Shown: positions 26,113 through 33,873 of the stretch, piece after piece
How the letters are laid out: every line of letters begins with the position of its first letter
Numbering within the stretch: the stretch's first letter is position 1
Origin: Nonomuraea sp. NBC_00507
GTDB lineage: Bacteria; Actinomycetota; Actinomycetes; Streptosporangiales; Streptosporangiaceae
Direction: 5' to 3'
Assembly: GCF_036013525.1 (NCBI RefSeq)
Contig: NZ_CP107853.1
Coordinates: forward strand, 10,230,001-10,294,000
Length of the DNA stretch: 64,000 bases
Notes under the pieces: model-generated
What the model saw: only the letters and a program-made list of their open reading frames with translations
Databases searched by the model: none
Told to the model about the DNA's origin: nothing
Position numbers and translations under genes: made by a program

Positions 26113-26976
26113 ATGACCACGATCAACTGGCGAAGGACACTGACCTACGTCCTCGTCACCGCGATCGCGCTCGCCATCGCCGTGCCGGTCGCCTGGGTGC
26201 TGGTCGCCTCGCTCAAACAGAAGAGTGAGTTCTTCGGCAGCCCCTGGACGCCGCCGGAGGGCCTCCACCTCCAGAACTACGTCGACGCGTTCGTCACCGC
26301 CCGCATGGGCCAGTACTTCTTCACCTCTGTGCTCGTCACGCTGCTCGGGCTGGTGTTCGTCCTGGCGGTCTCCGTGCCGGCGGCCTATGTCATCGCCCGG
26401 TACGAGTTCCGCGGCCGCGGTCTCGTGGAGGTCGCGCTCCTGGCCGGGCTGTTCGTCAACGTCAACTACATCGTGGTGCCGATCTTCCTCATGCTCGTCG
26501 GCTGGGACCGGGCGCTCGTCGACGTGCTCCCCGGTGGCTTCTTCATCGACAACCCCGGGGTCCTCTCGCTCGTCTACGCGGCCACGTCGATCCCGTTCAC
26601 CATCTATCTGCTCACCGCGTACTTCCGGTCGATACCGGCCGAATACGAGGAGGCCGCCGCCCTGGACGGGGCGTCCCGCCTGCGGATCATGACCAGGGTC
26701 ATGCTCCCGATGGCGCGGCCTGCGCTCACCACCGTGATCCTTTTCAACTTCCTGGCCTACTGGAACGACTTCATCATCGCGCTCACCCTGCTCCCAGGCG
26801 AGGGCAAGACGCTGCAGGTGGGCCTGCTCAACCTGATGACCGCGCAGAAGGCGGCGGCCGACTACGGGCGGCTCTACGCCGGCATGGTCATCGTCATCGT
26901 CCCCGTCCTCATCTTCTACGCGCTCATCCAGCGCCGGCTCATCGAAGGCATGGCCTCCGGCGGTGTGAAGGGCTGA
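26113..26976 (+). CDS. Sugar ABC transporter permease, MalG type
   Basis: A 287-aa permease with six predicted helices and the EAA motif EYEEAAALDGASRLRIMTRVMLP. The C-terminus RRLIEGMASGGVKG is typical of MalG-type subunits. It starts 11 bases after the MalF-type gene. Its stop codon runs into the AAGGAG ribosome-binding site of the following small membrane-protein gene. Confidence 0.92.
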   Translation: MTTINWRRTLTYVLVTAIALAIAVPVAWVLVASLKQKSEFFGSPWTPPEGLHLQNYVDAFVTARMGQYFFTSVLVTLLGLVFVLAVSVPAAYVIARYEFRGRGLVEVALLAGLFVNVNYIVVPIFLMLVGWDRALVDVLPGGFFIDNPGVLSLVYAATSIPFTIYLLTAYFRSIPAEYEEAAALDGASRLRIMTRVMLPMARPALTTVILFNFLAYWNDFIIALTLLPGEGKTLQVGLLNLMTAQKAAADYGRLYAGMVIVIVPVLIFYALIQRRLIEGMASGGVKG

Positions 26977-26988
26977 AGGAGTCTGGTC

Positions 26989-27168
26989 ATGAAGGAATCG
27001 ACGCGCAGCGTGCTGCTCGTCATCGCCCGCACGTTCGTCGTGGCCGGCTGCGTCGCCGTCGTCGTCGGCGCGCGGGCGACGACCGGGTGGGGCCATCTCG
27101 CGATCATGCTCGCCGCGCTGGGCGGGCTGCTGGCCGTGCTGGCCTCGTACAACCGGAGGTTCCGGTGA
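26989..27168 (+). CDS. 59-aa two-helix membrane protein in the ABC operon
   Basis: A short gene with a strong case: AAGGAG lies 7 bases before the ATG, it fills the gap between the permease and fucosidase genes, and its stop overlaps the next start (GTGA). The product has two hydrophobic segments, about residues 8-28 (LLVIARTFVVAGCVAVVVGA) and 36-54, and ends in the basic NRRFR. Small two-helix proteins of this size follow sugar ABC permeases in other actinomycetes (possibly the family named DUF6903, from memory). The role is unknown; it may assist the permease. Confidence 0.75.
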   Translation: MKESTRSVLLVIARTFVVAGCVAVVVGARATTGWGHLAIMLAALGGLLAVLASYNRRFR

Positions 27169-28625
27169 TCGCGGAGGTGTCGGCCGGGCGGGCACTGGCC
27201 GCGGTCCGGCCGAGCGCACGCCAGCTCGCGTGGCAGGCCATGGAGTTCTACGGGTTCATTCACTTCGGCATGAACACGATGACGGACCGGGAGTGGGGCG
27301 AGGGGCACGACGACCCGGCCGCCTTCGACCCGGCCGGACTCGACGCCGACCAGTGGATCAGGGCGCTCAAGAGCGCCGGGATGACCGGTGTGATCCTGAC
27401 CTGCAAGCATCACGATGGGTTCTGCCTGTGGCCGAGCGGCGTCACGACGTACACGGTCGCCTCCTCGCCCTGGCGTGACGGCCAGGGCGACGTGGTCGCG
27501 GAGGTCGCCGGCGCGGCCCGGCGGCACGGCCTGCGGTTCGGGATCTACCTGTCGCCGTGGGACCGCACCGAGGCGTCCTACGGCAGCGGGAGCGCGTACG
27601 ACGACTTCTACGTCGCCCAGCTCACCGAGCTGCTCACCCGGTACGGGCCGGTGTTCGCGGTGTGGCTGGACGGCGCGAACGGCGAGGGCCCGAACGGCAG
27701 GCGCCAGGTCTACGACTGGGAGCGGTACTACGCGGTGGTCCGCGAGCTGCAGCCGGACGCGGTCATCAGCGTGTGCGGGCCGGACGTCCGCTGGTGCGGC
27801 AACGAGGCCGGGGACACCCGCCCCGACGAGTGGAGCGTGGTGCCCCGTGCCCTGCAGGACGCCGAGCGGATCGCGGACCGCTCGCAGCAGGCGGACGACG
27901 GCGCCTTCGCCCGGCTCGTCCGCAGCGACGACCGCGACCTCGGCAGCCGCGCCGCCTTGGCGGGACACTGCGAAGGGAGCAGCGCTTCCGAGCCAATAGG
28001 AGCAGACGACCTGGTCTGGTACCCGGCCGAGGTGAACACCTCGATCCGGCCCGGATGGTTCCACCACCCGGCCGAGGATGCCGCGGTCCGCTCCGCGGAC
28101 GAGCTGTTCGCCATCTACCTGCGCTCTGTCGGCGGCAACTCCTGTTTCCTGCTCAACGTCCCGCCGGACCGTGACGGGCGGGTGCGGGGCACCGACGTGG
28201 CGGTGCTGGAGCAACTCGGGCGGCGCATCGCGGACTTCCGGGCGCGGCGGGTCGATGCGGCCGCGACGGTGTCGTCCGGGAGCGCGGGCGATGTCGCGAC
28301 CGCGTGGCCCGGCAGGGGGCGCACGCCGTGGCGGCCGGACGACGCCGACCCGCTGCCCGGCGTGCGGCTCGCGTTCGCACGGCCCCGCCCGATCGAGGCG
28401 GTCGTCGTGGGCGAGGACATCACGCAGGGGCAGCGCATCGAGCACCTCGTCGTCCGGGGCCACCGCGACAGCCGGTGGACGACACTCGCGGAGGCGAACG
28501 CCGTGGGCTACCAGCGCATCCTGACGTTCCCGCCGGCCGAGGTCGACGCCGTGCTGGTCGAGGTGTCCCAGGCCCGGGACACACCCGTCGTCGCCCGCGT
28601 GGCCGCGATCGAGGCGGCGTCGTGA
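27165..28625 (+). CDS. Alpha-L-fucosidase, family GH29
   Basis: A 486-aa cytoplasmic enzyme that removes alpha-linked L-fucose. GH29 hallmarks are FYGFIHFGMNT, CKHHDGFCLW and VFAVWLDGANG with the likely nucleophile Asp169, followed by WFHHP and SCFLLNVPPDRDG. A small C-terminal beta-sandwich closes the chain. GTG 27165 is preceded by GGAGG and overlaps the stop of the 59-aa gene; the longer frame from 27087 overlaps that gene and is unlikely. Its stop again overlaps the next start. The acid/base residue cannot be fixed by eye, so linkage preference is open. Confidence 0.88.
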   Translation: MIAEVSAGRALAAVRPSARQLAWQAMEFYGFIHFGMNTMTDREWGEGHDDPAAFDPAGLDADQWIRALKSAGMTGVILTCKHHDGFCLWPSGVTTYTVASSPWRDGQGDVVAEVAGAARRHGLRFGIYLSPWDRTEASYGSGSAYDDFYVAQLTELLTRYGPVFAVWLDGANGEGPNGRRQVYDWERYYAVVRELQPDAVISVCGPDVRWCGNEAGDTRPDEWSVVPRALQDAERIADRSQQADDGAFARLVRSDDRDLGSRAALAGHCEGSSASEPIGADDLVWYPAEVNTSIRPGWFHHPAEDAAVRSADELFAIYLRSVGGNSCFLLNVPPDRDGRVRGTDVAVLEQLGRRIADFRARRVDAAATVSSGSAGDVATAWPGRGRTPWRPDDADPLPGVRLAFARPRPIEAVVVGEDITQGQRIEHLVVRGHRDSRWTTLAEANAVGYQRILTFPPAEVDAVLVEVSQARDTPVVARVAAIEAAS

Positions 28626-29698
28626 AGGGCGCCGTAAGGGAGCGCGCCGTGCGAAAGGGCGCCGTGCGCAGGCCGTCGCGCCGGCGCCGCGCCGTCGTCC
28701 TGGTCGCCGGCGTGGTGACCGCCCTCGCCGCTCTGGTGGTCACCGGCGTGATGCTCACCCACCGCTCCGGCGAGGTCGCCTCCATCGACGGGCACGCCGT
28801 GACCCGCGACGAGCTGCTCTTCCACATGCGGCGGCTCGCGCCCCAGGTCCAGAACGAGTTACGCCTCCAGGGCGGGCCCGCGTGGACCACGAAGGCCGGC
28901 GACCGGACCGCACTGCAGCGGCTCGCGGCCCGCGCACTCGACGAGATCCGGCGGGACAAGACCACGCTCGTCCTCGCGAAAGAGGAAGGCCTGATCGGCT
29001 CCGCCGACCACGCGGACTTCCTCGCCGAGCTGGCCGGCGAGAACGAGCGCCGCGCCGACGCCATCGCCAGGGGCGAGGTCGTCTACGGCCTGGTGGAATT
29101 CTCACCCGAGGAGTACTACTCGCACCGGCTCACCGAGCTCACGACCGCGCTGAAGCAGCGGCTCGGCAAAAGGGCGGACGGCCCGCTCCGGGTCACCGAC
29201 GCCGACGTCCGGCAGGCGTTCGACGCCGACCGGGACGCCTGGAGCGCCAACGCGACCACGTACACGTACGCGAGGCTCGTGGTGCCGGTGCCCGACGGCG
29301 CTCCCCAGGACTACGCGGCCGGCCTCCAGCGGCGGGTGGCCGCGGCGGACCGGCTGGCGGAGGTCGCGGATCGAGAGCCGGGCGCCGAGCTCACGACCGC
29401 CACGCACCACGGCGGCGGCTCGGCCGTCCACGACCAGGACCTCATGGCGGTGCTCGGCAAGCTCGCCGCGGGCCAGATCTCCGCCCCCGTCCCAGGCACC
29501 GGCCAGATCACCTACTACGAACTCAAGGGCAAGACCGTCGACGAGGACGCGGCGTTCGCCGAGTACTCCCGACGCATCCGGCAGTCGCTCATCGAGGAGA
29601 AGTTCGCCCAGTTCCTCCAGCGCCGAGTGGACAACAGCGACATCAAGGTCGACACGGCGGCGGTGGACGCCATCAACGCAGAGGATGTGCACCAATGA
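28622..29698 (+). CDS. Membrane-anchored SurA/PrsA-like foldase (parvulin-type, divergent)
   Basis: A 358-aa protein with a very basic N-terminus and one membrane helix (about residues 24-46), placing the rest outside the cell. Next comes a SurA-like chaperone start, ASIDGHAVTRDELLFHMRRLAPQ, then helices. A parvulin-like stretch follows, with LGKLAAGQISAPVPGTGQITYYELKG, then a coiled C-terminal helix. The parvulin part is weak, so isomerase activity is uncertain. Both ends overlap neighbours by 4 bp (GTGA at the start, ATGA at the stop). Its place directly before a large secreted beta-helix protein suggests it helps fold that client. Confidence 0.7.
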   Translation: MKGAVRERAVRKGAVRRPSRRRRAVVLVAGVVTALAALVVTGVMLTHRSGEVASIDGHAVTRDELLFHMRRLAPQVQNELRLQGGPAWTTKAGDRTALQRLAARALDEIRRDKTTLVLAKEEGLIGSADHADFLAELAGENERRADAIARGEVVYGLVEFSPEEYYSHRLTELTTALKQRLGKRADGPLRVTDADVRQAFDADRDAWSANATTYTYARLVVPVPDGAPQDYAAGLQRRVAAADRLAEVADREPGAELTTATHHGGGSAVHDQDLMAVLGKLAAGQISAPVPGTGQITYYELKGKTVDEDAAFAEYSRRIRQSLIEEKFAQFLQRRVDNSDIKVDTAAVDAINAEDVHQ

Positions 29699-32037
29699 AA
29701 CCTGTCGGCACCGTATCCCGCGTCGCGCCGCCCCGCCGGCGCCCCGCGGCGCGGACGCTGCGCATGGGCCTCGCCGCCCTGCTCGCCGCGCTCCTCGCGG
29801 GCTCACTCGCGCCCGCCGCGCCGGCCGCCGCGTCCCCGGACCGCTCCCCCGCCGCCCAGAAGGACCTGCCCGGCAACGCGCCGAACCCGGCAGGCGGCAG
29901 GGACTACTTCATCGACGCCACCAACGGCCGCGACAACGCTTCCGGCACCTCACCGAAGACCGCCTGGCGCAGCCTGGCCAAGGCGAACGCGACGACCTTC
30001 ATGCCCGGAGACCGCATCCTGCTCAAGAGCGGCGCACAGTGGCACGACCAGCAGTTATGGCCGAAGGGCTCGGGCAGTGCGGGCAAGCCGATCACCATCT
30101 CGGCGTACGGCGACCCGGCCGCCCGCAAGCCGTACATCGCGGCGAACGGCAAGGTGCCGAGCCCCTTCCGCGCCGACGGCACGAAGAACCCCGACACGGT
30201 CGGTCTGACCGGGGCCATCGTGCTGCGCAACCAGCAGTATTTCGAGATCAACAACGTCGAGCTGTCCAACGACGACGACTTCGCCACCGACATCACCACC
30301 GGGCGCTACGTCCGCGACGGCATCATGGTCTCCATCAACGCCGACCTCCTGCCGGCCGGCGCGGACAGCATCATGGACCATTTCCGCATCTCGAACGTGT
30401 ACGTCCATGATCTCGACGGCCCGAGCAACTGGCAGCGGATCCACTACGGCGGCGTCAACTTCCAGGTCTTCGGCAGCCGCAATTACAAGGAGTACGCCAC
30501 CGGCGGCTACTACTTCAAGGACGTCAGGATCGAGAACAACACCTTCATGAAGGTCGAGCTGCACGCCGTGCAGTTCGCGTTCAACTGGTTCGCCGCGGAC
30601 GGTGCGGACTCCGGCCAGTACGACGAGAGCGGGAAGTTCCATGAGGGCTGGGAGCAGCTCTGGGTGCGTACCCGCGACCTGTACAGCCGTGACGTCTACA
30701 TCGGCCACAACTACGCCGAGAGCGTCGGCCAGGGCGCGATCCAGCTGGCCAACACCAAGAACATGACGGTCGAGTACAACGAGGTCAACGGCTTCCTCGA
30801 GCGGTATGGCTCGGTGTCCGTCGCGCTCTATCTGTGGGCGGGCGCCGACTCGGTGATGCAGTACAACGAGGTTTACGGCGGCCCGTACAACGAGTTCGAC
30901 GGCACCCCGTGGGACTTGGAGTACACGAACTTCAACGTCACCTACCAGTTCAACTACTCGCACGACAATCCGGCGGGCTGGATGTCGTATATGGGCAACA
31001 GCTCCAACTCGGTCGCCCGCTACAACCTGAGCGTGAACGACAACGGCGTGCTGGTGAAGAACATGCTGTCCTCGAACTACTCGCCGACCTACTTCGTGAA
31101 CAACACCTTCGTGTACGACGGCGCGGAGATGGACTACTTCCACGACGAGACGTTCCTGAGCAAGGTCTACTTCCTGAACAACATCTTCTACAACGCCTCC
31201 ACGACGGAATCGACGCCGTGGTACCGCCGGACCGGCGCCCTGCGCCAAGCGGTGTTCTCGAACAACGACTTCTACGAGGCGAGCGGCACCCATTCCAGCC
31301 AGGAGCCGGCTGACCGGGCCGGGCTGCGGGTCGACCCGAAGTTCGTGGGAGACCCGGCGAAATACGTCACCGGGGCGGGCGTGGACCGGATCCGGACAGC
31401 CGCGGCGCACTTCAGGCTCCGCGGCGACTCACCGCTCATCGACGCCGGCCGGTACAACCCGCACCTGGGCACCGAGGACTTCCTCGGCACGCACCTCTAC
31501 TACGGCAAGGCACCGGACCTGGGCATCGCGGAGAGCCGGATCGGTGAGAAGGTCGCCAACCCGGTGGACGACGATCCCATCGAGGACGATACGGACGACC
31601 GGGTCAACCTCGCGCTCGGCAAGCCGGCCACCGCGAGCTCGACGCACCCGGGCGCGAACGGCACGCTCACCGCTGACAGGCTGACCGACGGCGACCCGGC
31701 GACCCGCTGGGCGGCGGCCGACGACGCGACCTACCCGATCACGCTGGACATCGACTTCGGCACGGACACGACCTTCGACGAGGTGTACCTCGACGAATAC
31801 ACCGACGCAGGCACCAACCCGCGGGTCCAGACGTTCGACCTGCAACGATGGGACGCCGGGACCGGCGCCTGGGTGACCTTCGCCAGCCGTGCCGACGGCA
31901 TCGGACACGACCTGACCGTGACCGGCTTCGGCAACGTCACGGCCTCCCGGCTTCGGGTGGCGCTCACCGGGCAGAAACCGACCGAGGTGTACACGCCGAC
32001 ACTGACCGAGATCGCCGTCTACCGCACCGACGCGTAG
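29695..32037 (+). CDS. Secreted right-handed beta-helix protein with C-terminal discoidin/CBM32 domain
   Basis: A 780-aa exported protein. After the signal peptide (about residues 1-46) the start YFIDATNGRDNASGTSPKTA and FMPGDRILLKSGAQWHDQ is the usual opening of parallel beta-helix polysaccharide lyases and hydrolases. Many NxT/NN-rich rungs follow. From about residue 640 a discoidin-like module begins NLALGKPATASSTHPG and continues DGDPATRWAA, a CBM32/F5-8C pattern. It probably attacks or binds an extracellular polysaccharide, but I cannot assign a PL or GH family. Its ATG overlaps the stop of the foldase gene. It is the last gene of the operon. Confidence 0.8.
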   Translation: MKPVGTVSRVAPPRRRPAARTLRMGLAALLAALLAGSLAPAAPAAASPDRSPAAQKDLPGNAPNPAGGRDYFIDATNGRDNASGTSPKTAWRSLAKANATTFMPGDRILLKSGAQWHDQQLWPKGSGSAGKPITISAYGDPAARKPYIAANGKVPSPFRADGTKNPDTVGLTGAIVLRNQQYFEINNVELSNDDDFATDITTGRYVRDGIMVSINADLLPAGADSIMDHFRISNVYVHDLDGPSNWQRIHYGGVNFQVFGSRNYKEYATGGYYFKDVRIENNTFMKVELHAVQFAFNWFAADGADSGQYDESGKFHEGWEQLWVRTRDLYSRDVYIGHNYAESVGQGAIQLANTKNMTVEYNEVNGFLERYGSVSVALYLWAGADSVMQYNEVYGGPYNEFDGTPWDLEYTNFNVTYQFNYSHDNPAGWMSYMGNSSNSVARYNLSVNDNGVLVKNMLSSNYSPTYFVNNTFVYDGAEMDYFHDETFLSKVYFLNNIFYNASTTESTPWYRRTGALRQAVFSNNDFYEASGTHSSQEPADRAGLRVDPKFVGDPAKYVTGAGVDRIRTAAAHFRLRGDSPLIDAGRYNPHLGTEDFLGTHLYYGKAPDLGIAESRIGEKVANPVDDDPIEDDTDDRVNLALGKPATASSTHPGANGTLTADRLTDGDPATRWAAADDATYPITLDIDFGTDTTFDEVYLDEYTDAGTNPRVQTFDLQRWDAGTGAWVTFASRADGIGHDLTVTGFGNVTASRLRVALTGQKPTEVYTPTLTEIAVYRTDA

Positions 32038-32110
32038 GCCATGAACGCTCGGCGGGAATCCAGCTCATCCGCCCCAAAAGCGTCACGTGTCAGCGCACCG
32101 TGACGTTGTG

Positions 32111-32139
32111 TTCACAGATGACTGCACGGACCGTAGAGT
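32111..32139 (+). promoter_or_regulatory. Probable promoter of the APC permease gene
   Basis: TTCACA and TAGAGT are separated by exactly 17 bases, a good match to the housekeeping sigma consensus in actinomycetes. Transcription would begin near 32146, giving a leader of about 175 bases before the permease start codon. Confidence 0.5.
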
Positions 32140-32162
32140 GTCAGAATGGCAGTCGAGATCAC

Positions 32163-32197
32163 GTGGCCGACCTGGCGCGCGGGCGCCGGTCGGCCAC
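32163..32197 (+). other. Strong hairpin in the leader of the APC permease mRNA
   Basis: A 10-bp perfect stem (GTGGCCGACC / GGTCGGCCAC) continues after one unpaired base into a 5-bp GGCGC/GCGCC stem with a 4-base loop. It lies about 17 bases after the predicted start of transcription and 122 bases before the ATG. It could be a terminator for the upstream operon or an attenuator of the permease gene. No known riboswitch class is recognised. Confidence 0.5.
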
Positions 32198-32319
32198 AGA
32201 TGGCGGAGCGAAACAACCCTGATCCGCGCCAGCGGGGGCCTGGCTCGGTTGTGCGGCACTCCTGAACCGGCCCATGCCCATCCAGCCCTGCGGCTGATGC
32301 ACGACAAGGAGCACCCCCT

Positions 32320-33729
32320 ATGTCTCAGGTCAGTCCCCCCAGTCCTGCCGAGGCTGACAGCAGCGGCCAGCCCAGCCTGAAGCGGGTGATGGGCCCCGGC
32401 CTGTTGCTGCTGTTCATCGTCGGCGACATTCTCGGCACCGGGATCTACGCGCTGACCGGCCAGGTCGCCGGCGAGGTGGGTGGCGCCGCATGGCTGCCCT
32501 TCGCGATCGCCTTCATCGTCGCGCTGATCACGGCGTGCTCCTACCTGGAGCTGGTCACGAAATATCCGCAAGCCGCGGGAGCCGCCCTCTATGTGCATAA
32601 GGCCTTCGGCAAACACGTGGTGACCTTCCTGGTGTGCTTCGCCGTGATGTGCTCGGGCATCACCTCGGCGTCAGCCGCCTCGCGGGCCTTCGCGGCCAAC
32701 CTGGTCGCGGGTTTCGGTCTGGACGTCGGCAACAGCGTCATCCTGCTGATCGCCCTGGGCTTCATGCTCCTGGTGCTGGCCGTCAACCTCCGAGGCGTCG
32801 CCGAGAGCGTCAAGATGAACATCGTGCTCACCGCGGTCGAGCTCTCGGGCCTGCTGCTCGTCATCCTGATCAGCCTCTACTTCATCGCGGGCGGCAACGC
32901 CGACTTCTCCCGCGTCGTCGCCTTCGAGACTCCTGCCGACAAGAGCGTGTTCCTGGCGGTCAGCGCCGCGACGTCGCTGGCCTTCTTCGCCATGGTGGGT
33001 TTCGAGGACTCGGTCAACATGGCGGAGGAGACCAAGGATCCGGCGCGGATCTTTCCCCGGATGATGTTCACCGGGATCGGGATCACCGGGCTGATCTACA
33101 TCCTCGTGTCCATCTGTGCCGTCGCCGTGGTCCCCGTCGGCCGGCTCGCCGAAAGCGAGACCCCGCTGTCGACGGTGGTGCAGACCGCGGCCCCCGGCTT
33201 CCCGATCTCCGACCTGTTGCCGTTCATCTCGATGTTCGCCGTGGCCAACTCCGCGCTGATCAACATGCTGATGGCCAGCCGGCTCCTGTACGGGATGGGC
33301 AAGCAGGGCGTGCTGCCGTCCTTCCTGGCGAAGGTTCACCCCTCCCGGCGCACGCCCCAGGCGGCGATCGTGTTCACCACCGCCATCGCCCTCGGGCTCA
33401 TCACCTTCGTCTCGCTGAGCCCCGACAGCCCCGTCGTGGCGTTGCTGGGCGGGACGACGTCGCTGCTCCTGCTCGCGGTCTTCGCCCTCGTCAATGTGTC
33501 CGTTCTCGTGCTGCGCAGGGACGAGACGACGGCGGAGCACTTCAACGCGGGCCGCGTCCTCCCCGTGGTGGGCACGATCACGTGCCTCTACCTGGTCCTT
33601 CCCTGGTCCTCCGGGCGTCCGGCCGGCCAATACCAAATCGCGGGCGTGCTGCTGGCGATCGGCGTGATCCTCTGGGTGATGACCTGGTTGTCCCACAGGA
33701 AGCAAGCAGGCATGACCGGCCGGGACTGA
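32320..33729 (+). CDS. Amino acid permease of the APC superfamily
   Basis: A 469-aa integral membrane protein with about 12 helices. The first helix contains GDILGTGIYALTGQVAG, the APC substrate-binding GxG region. Helix 6 contains AFFAMVGFEDSVNMAEETKDPARIFP, the family signature. It would exchange or import amino acids with protons. AAGGAG lies before the ATG. The gene stands alone behind a promoter and a structured leader of about 175 bases. The substrate cannot be read from sequence; the closest type is the cationic amino acid/YfnA-like group. Confidence 0.88.
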   Translation: MSQVSPPSPAEADSSGQPSLKRVMGPGLLLLFIVGDILGTGIYALTGQVAGEVGGAAWLPFAIAFIVALITACSYLELVTKYPQAAGAALYVHKAFGKHVVTFLVCFAVMCSGITSASAASRAFAANLVAGFGLDVGNSVILLIALGFMLLVLAVNLRGVAESVKMNIVLTAVELSGLLLVILISLYFIAGGNADFSRVVAFETPADKSVFLAVSAATSLAFFAMVGFEDSVNMAEETKDPARIFPRMMFTGIGITGLIYILVSICAVAVVPVGRLAESETPLSTVVQTAAPGFPISDLLPFISMFAVANSALINMLMASRLLYGMGKQGVLPSFLAKVHPSRRTPQAAIVFTTAIALGLITFVSLSPDSPVVALLGGTTSLLLLAVFALVNVSVLVLRRDETTAEHFNAGRVLPVVGTITCLYLVLPWSSGRPAGQYQIAGVLLAIGVILWVMTWLSHRKQAGMTGRD

Positions 33730-33784
33730 GATCATCGGTCCGGCGCCCCGGCCGCACGCCTCCGTCTGTCGCAGCGTCTCGCGG

Positions 33785-33804
33785 TTGAGTAGGGGGGTGC
33801 TCAT
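33785..33804. promoter_or_regulatory. TTGAGTA...GCTCAT element upstream of the subtilase gene
   Basis: TTGAGTAGGGGGGTGCTCAT is a 20-base inverted repeat (TGAGTA / TGCTCA, 5 of 6 paired). Closely similar elements precede the AAA ATPase gene (53253) and its broken duplicate (47703). It begins 89 bases before the subtilase start. The binding protein is unknown. Confidence 0.5.
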
Positions 33805-33873
33805 GCGCACCTCGCGGTTTCGGCGCACTCTGCCTCTTGCAGGAGCGCACAACCACGAGGACAGGGGGGCGCG

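Noticed and set aside
28882..29694. N-terminal extension of the beta-helix gene
   Set aside because: The open frame runs back through the foldase gene, but the signal peptide and ATGA overlap fix the start at 29695.
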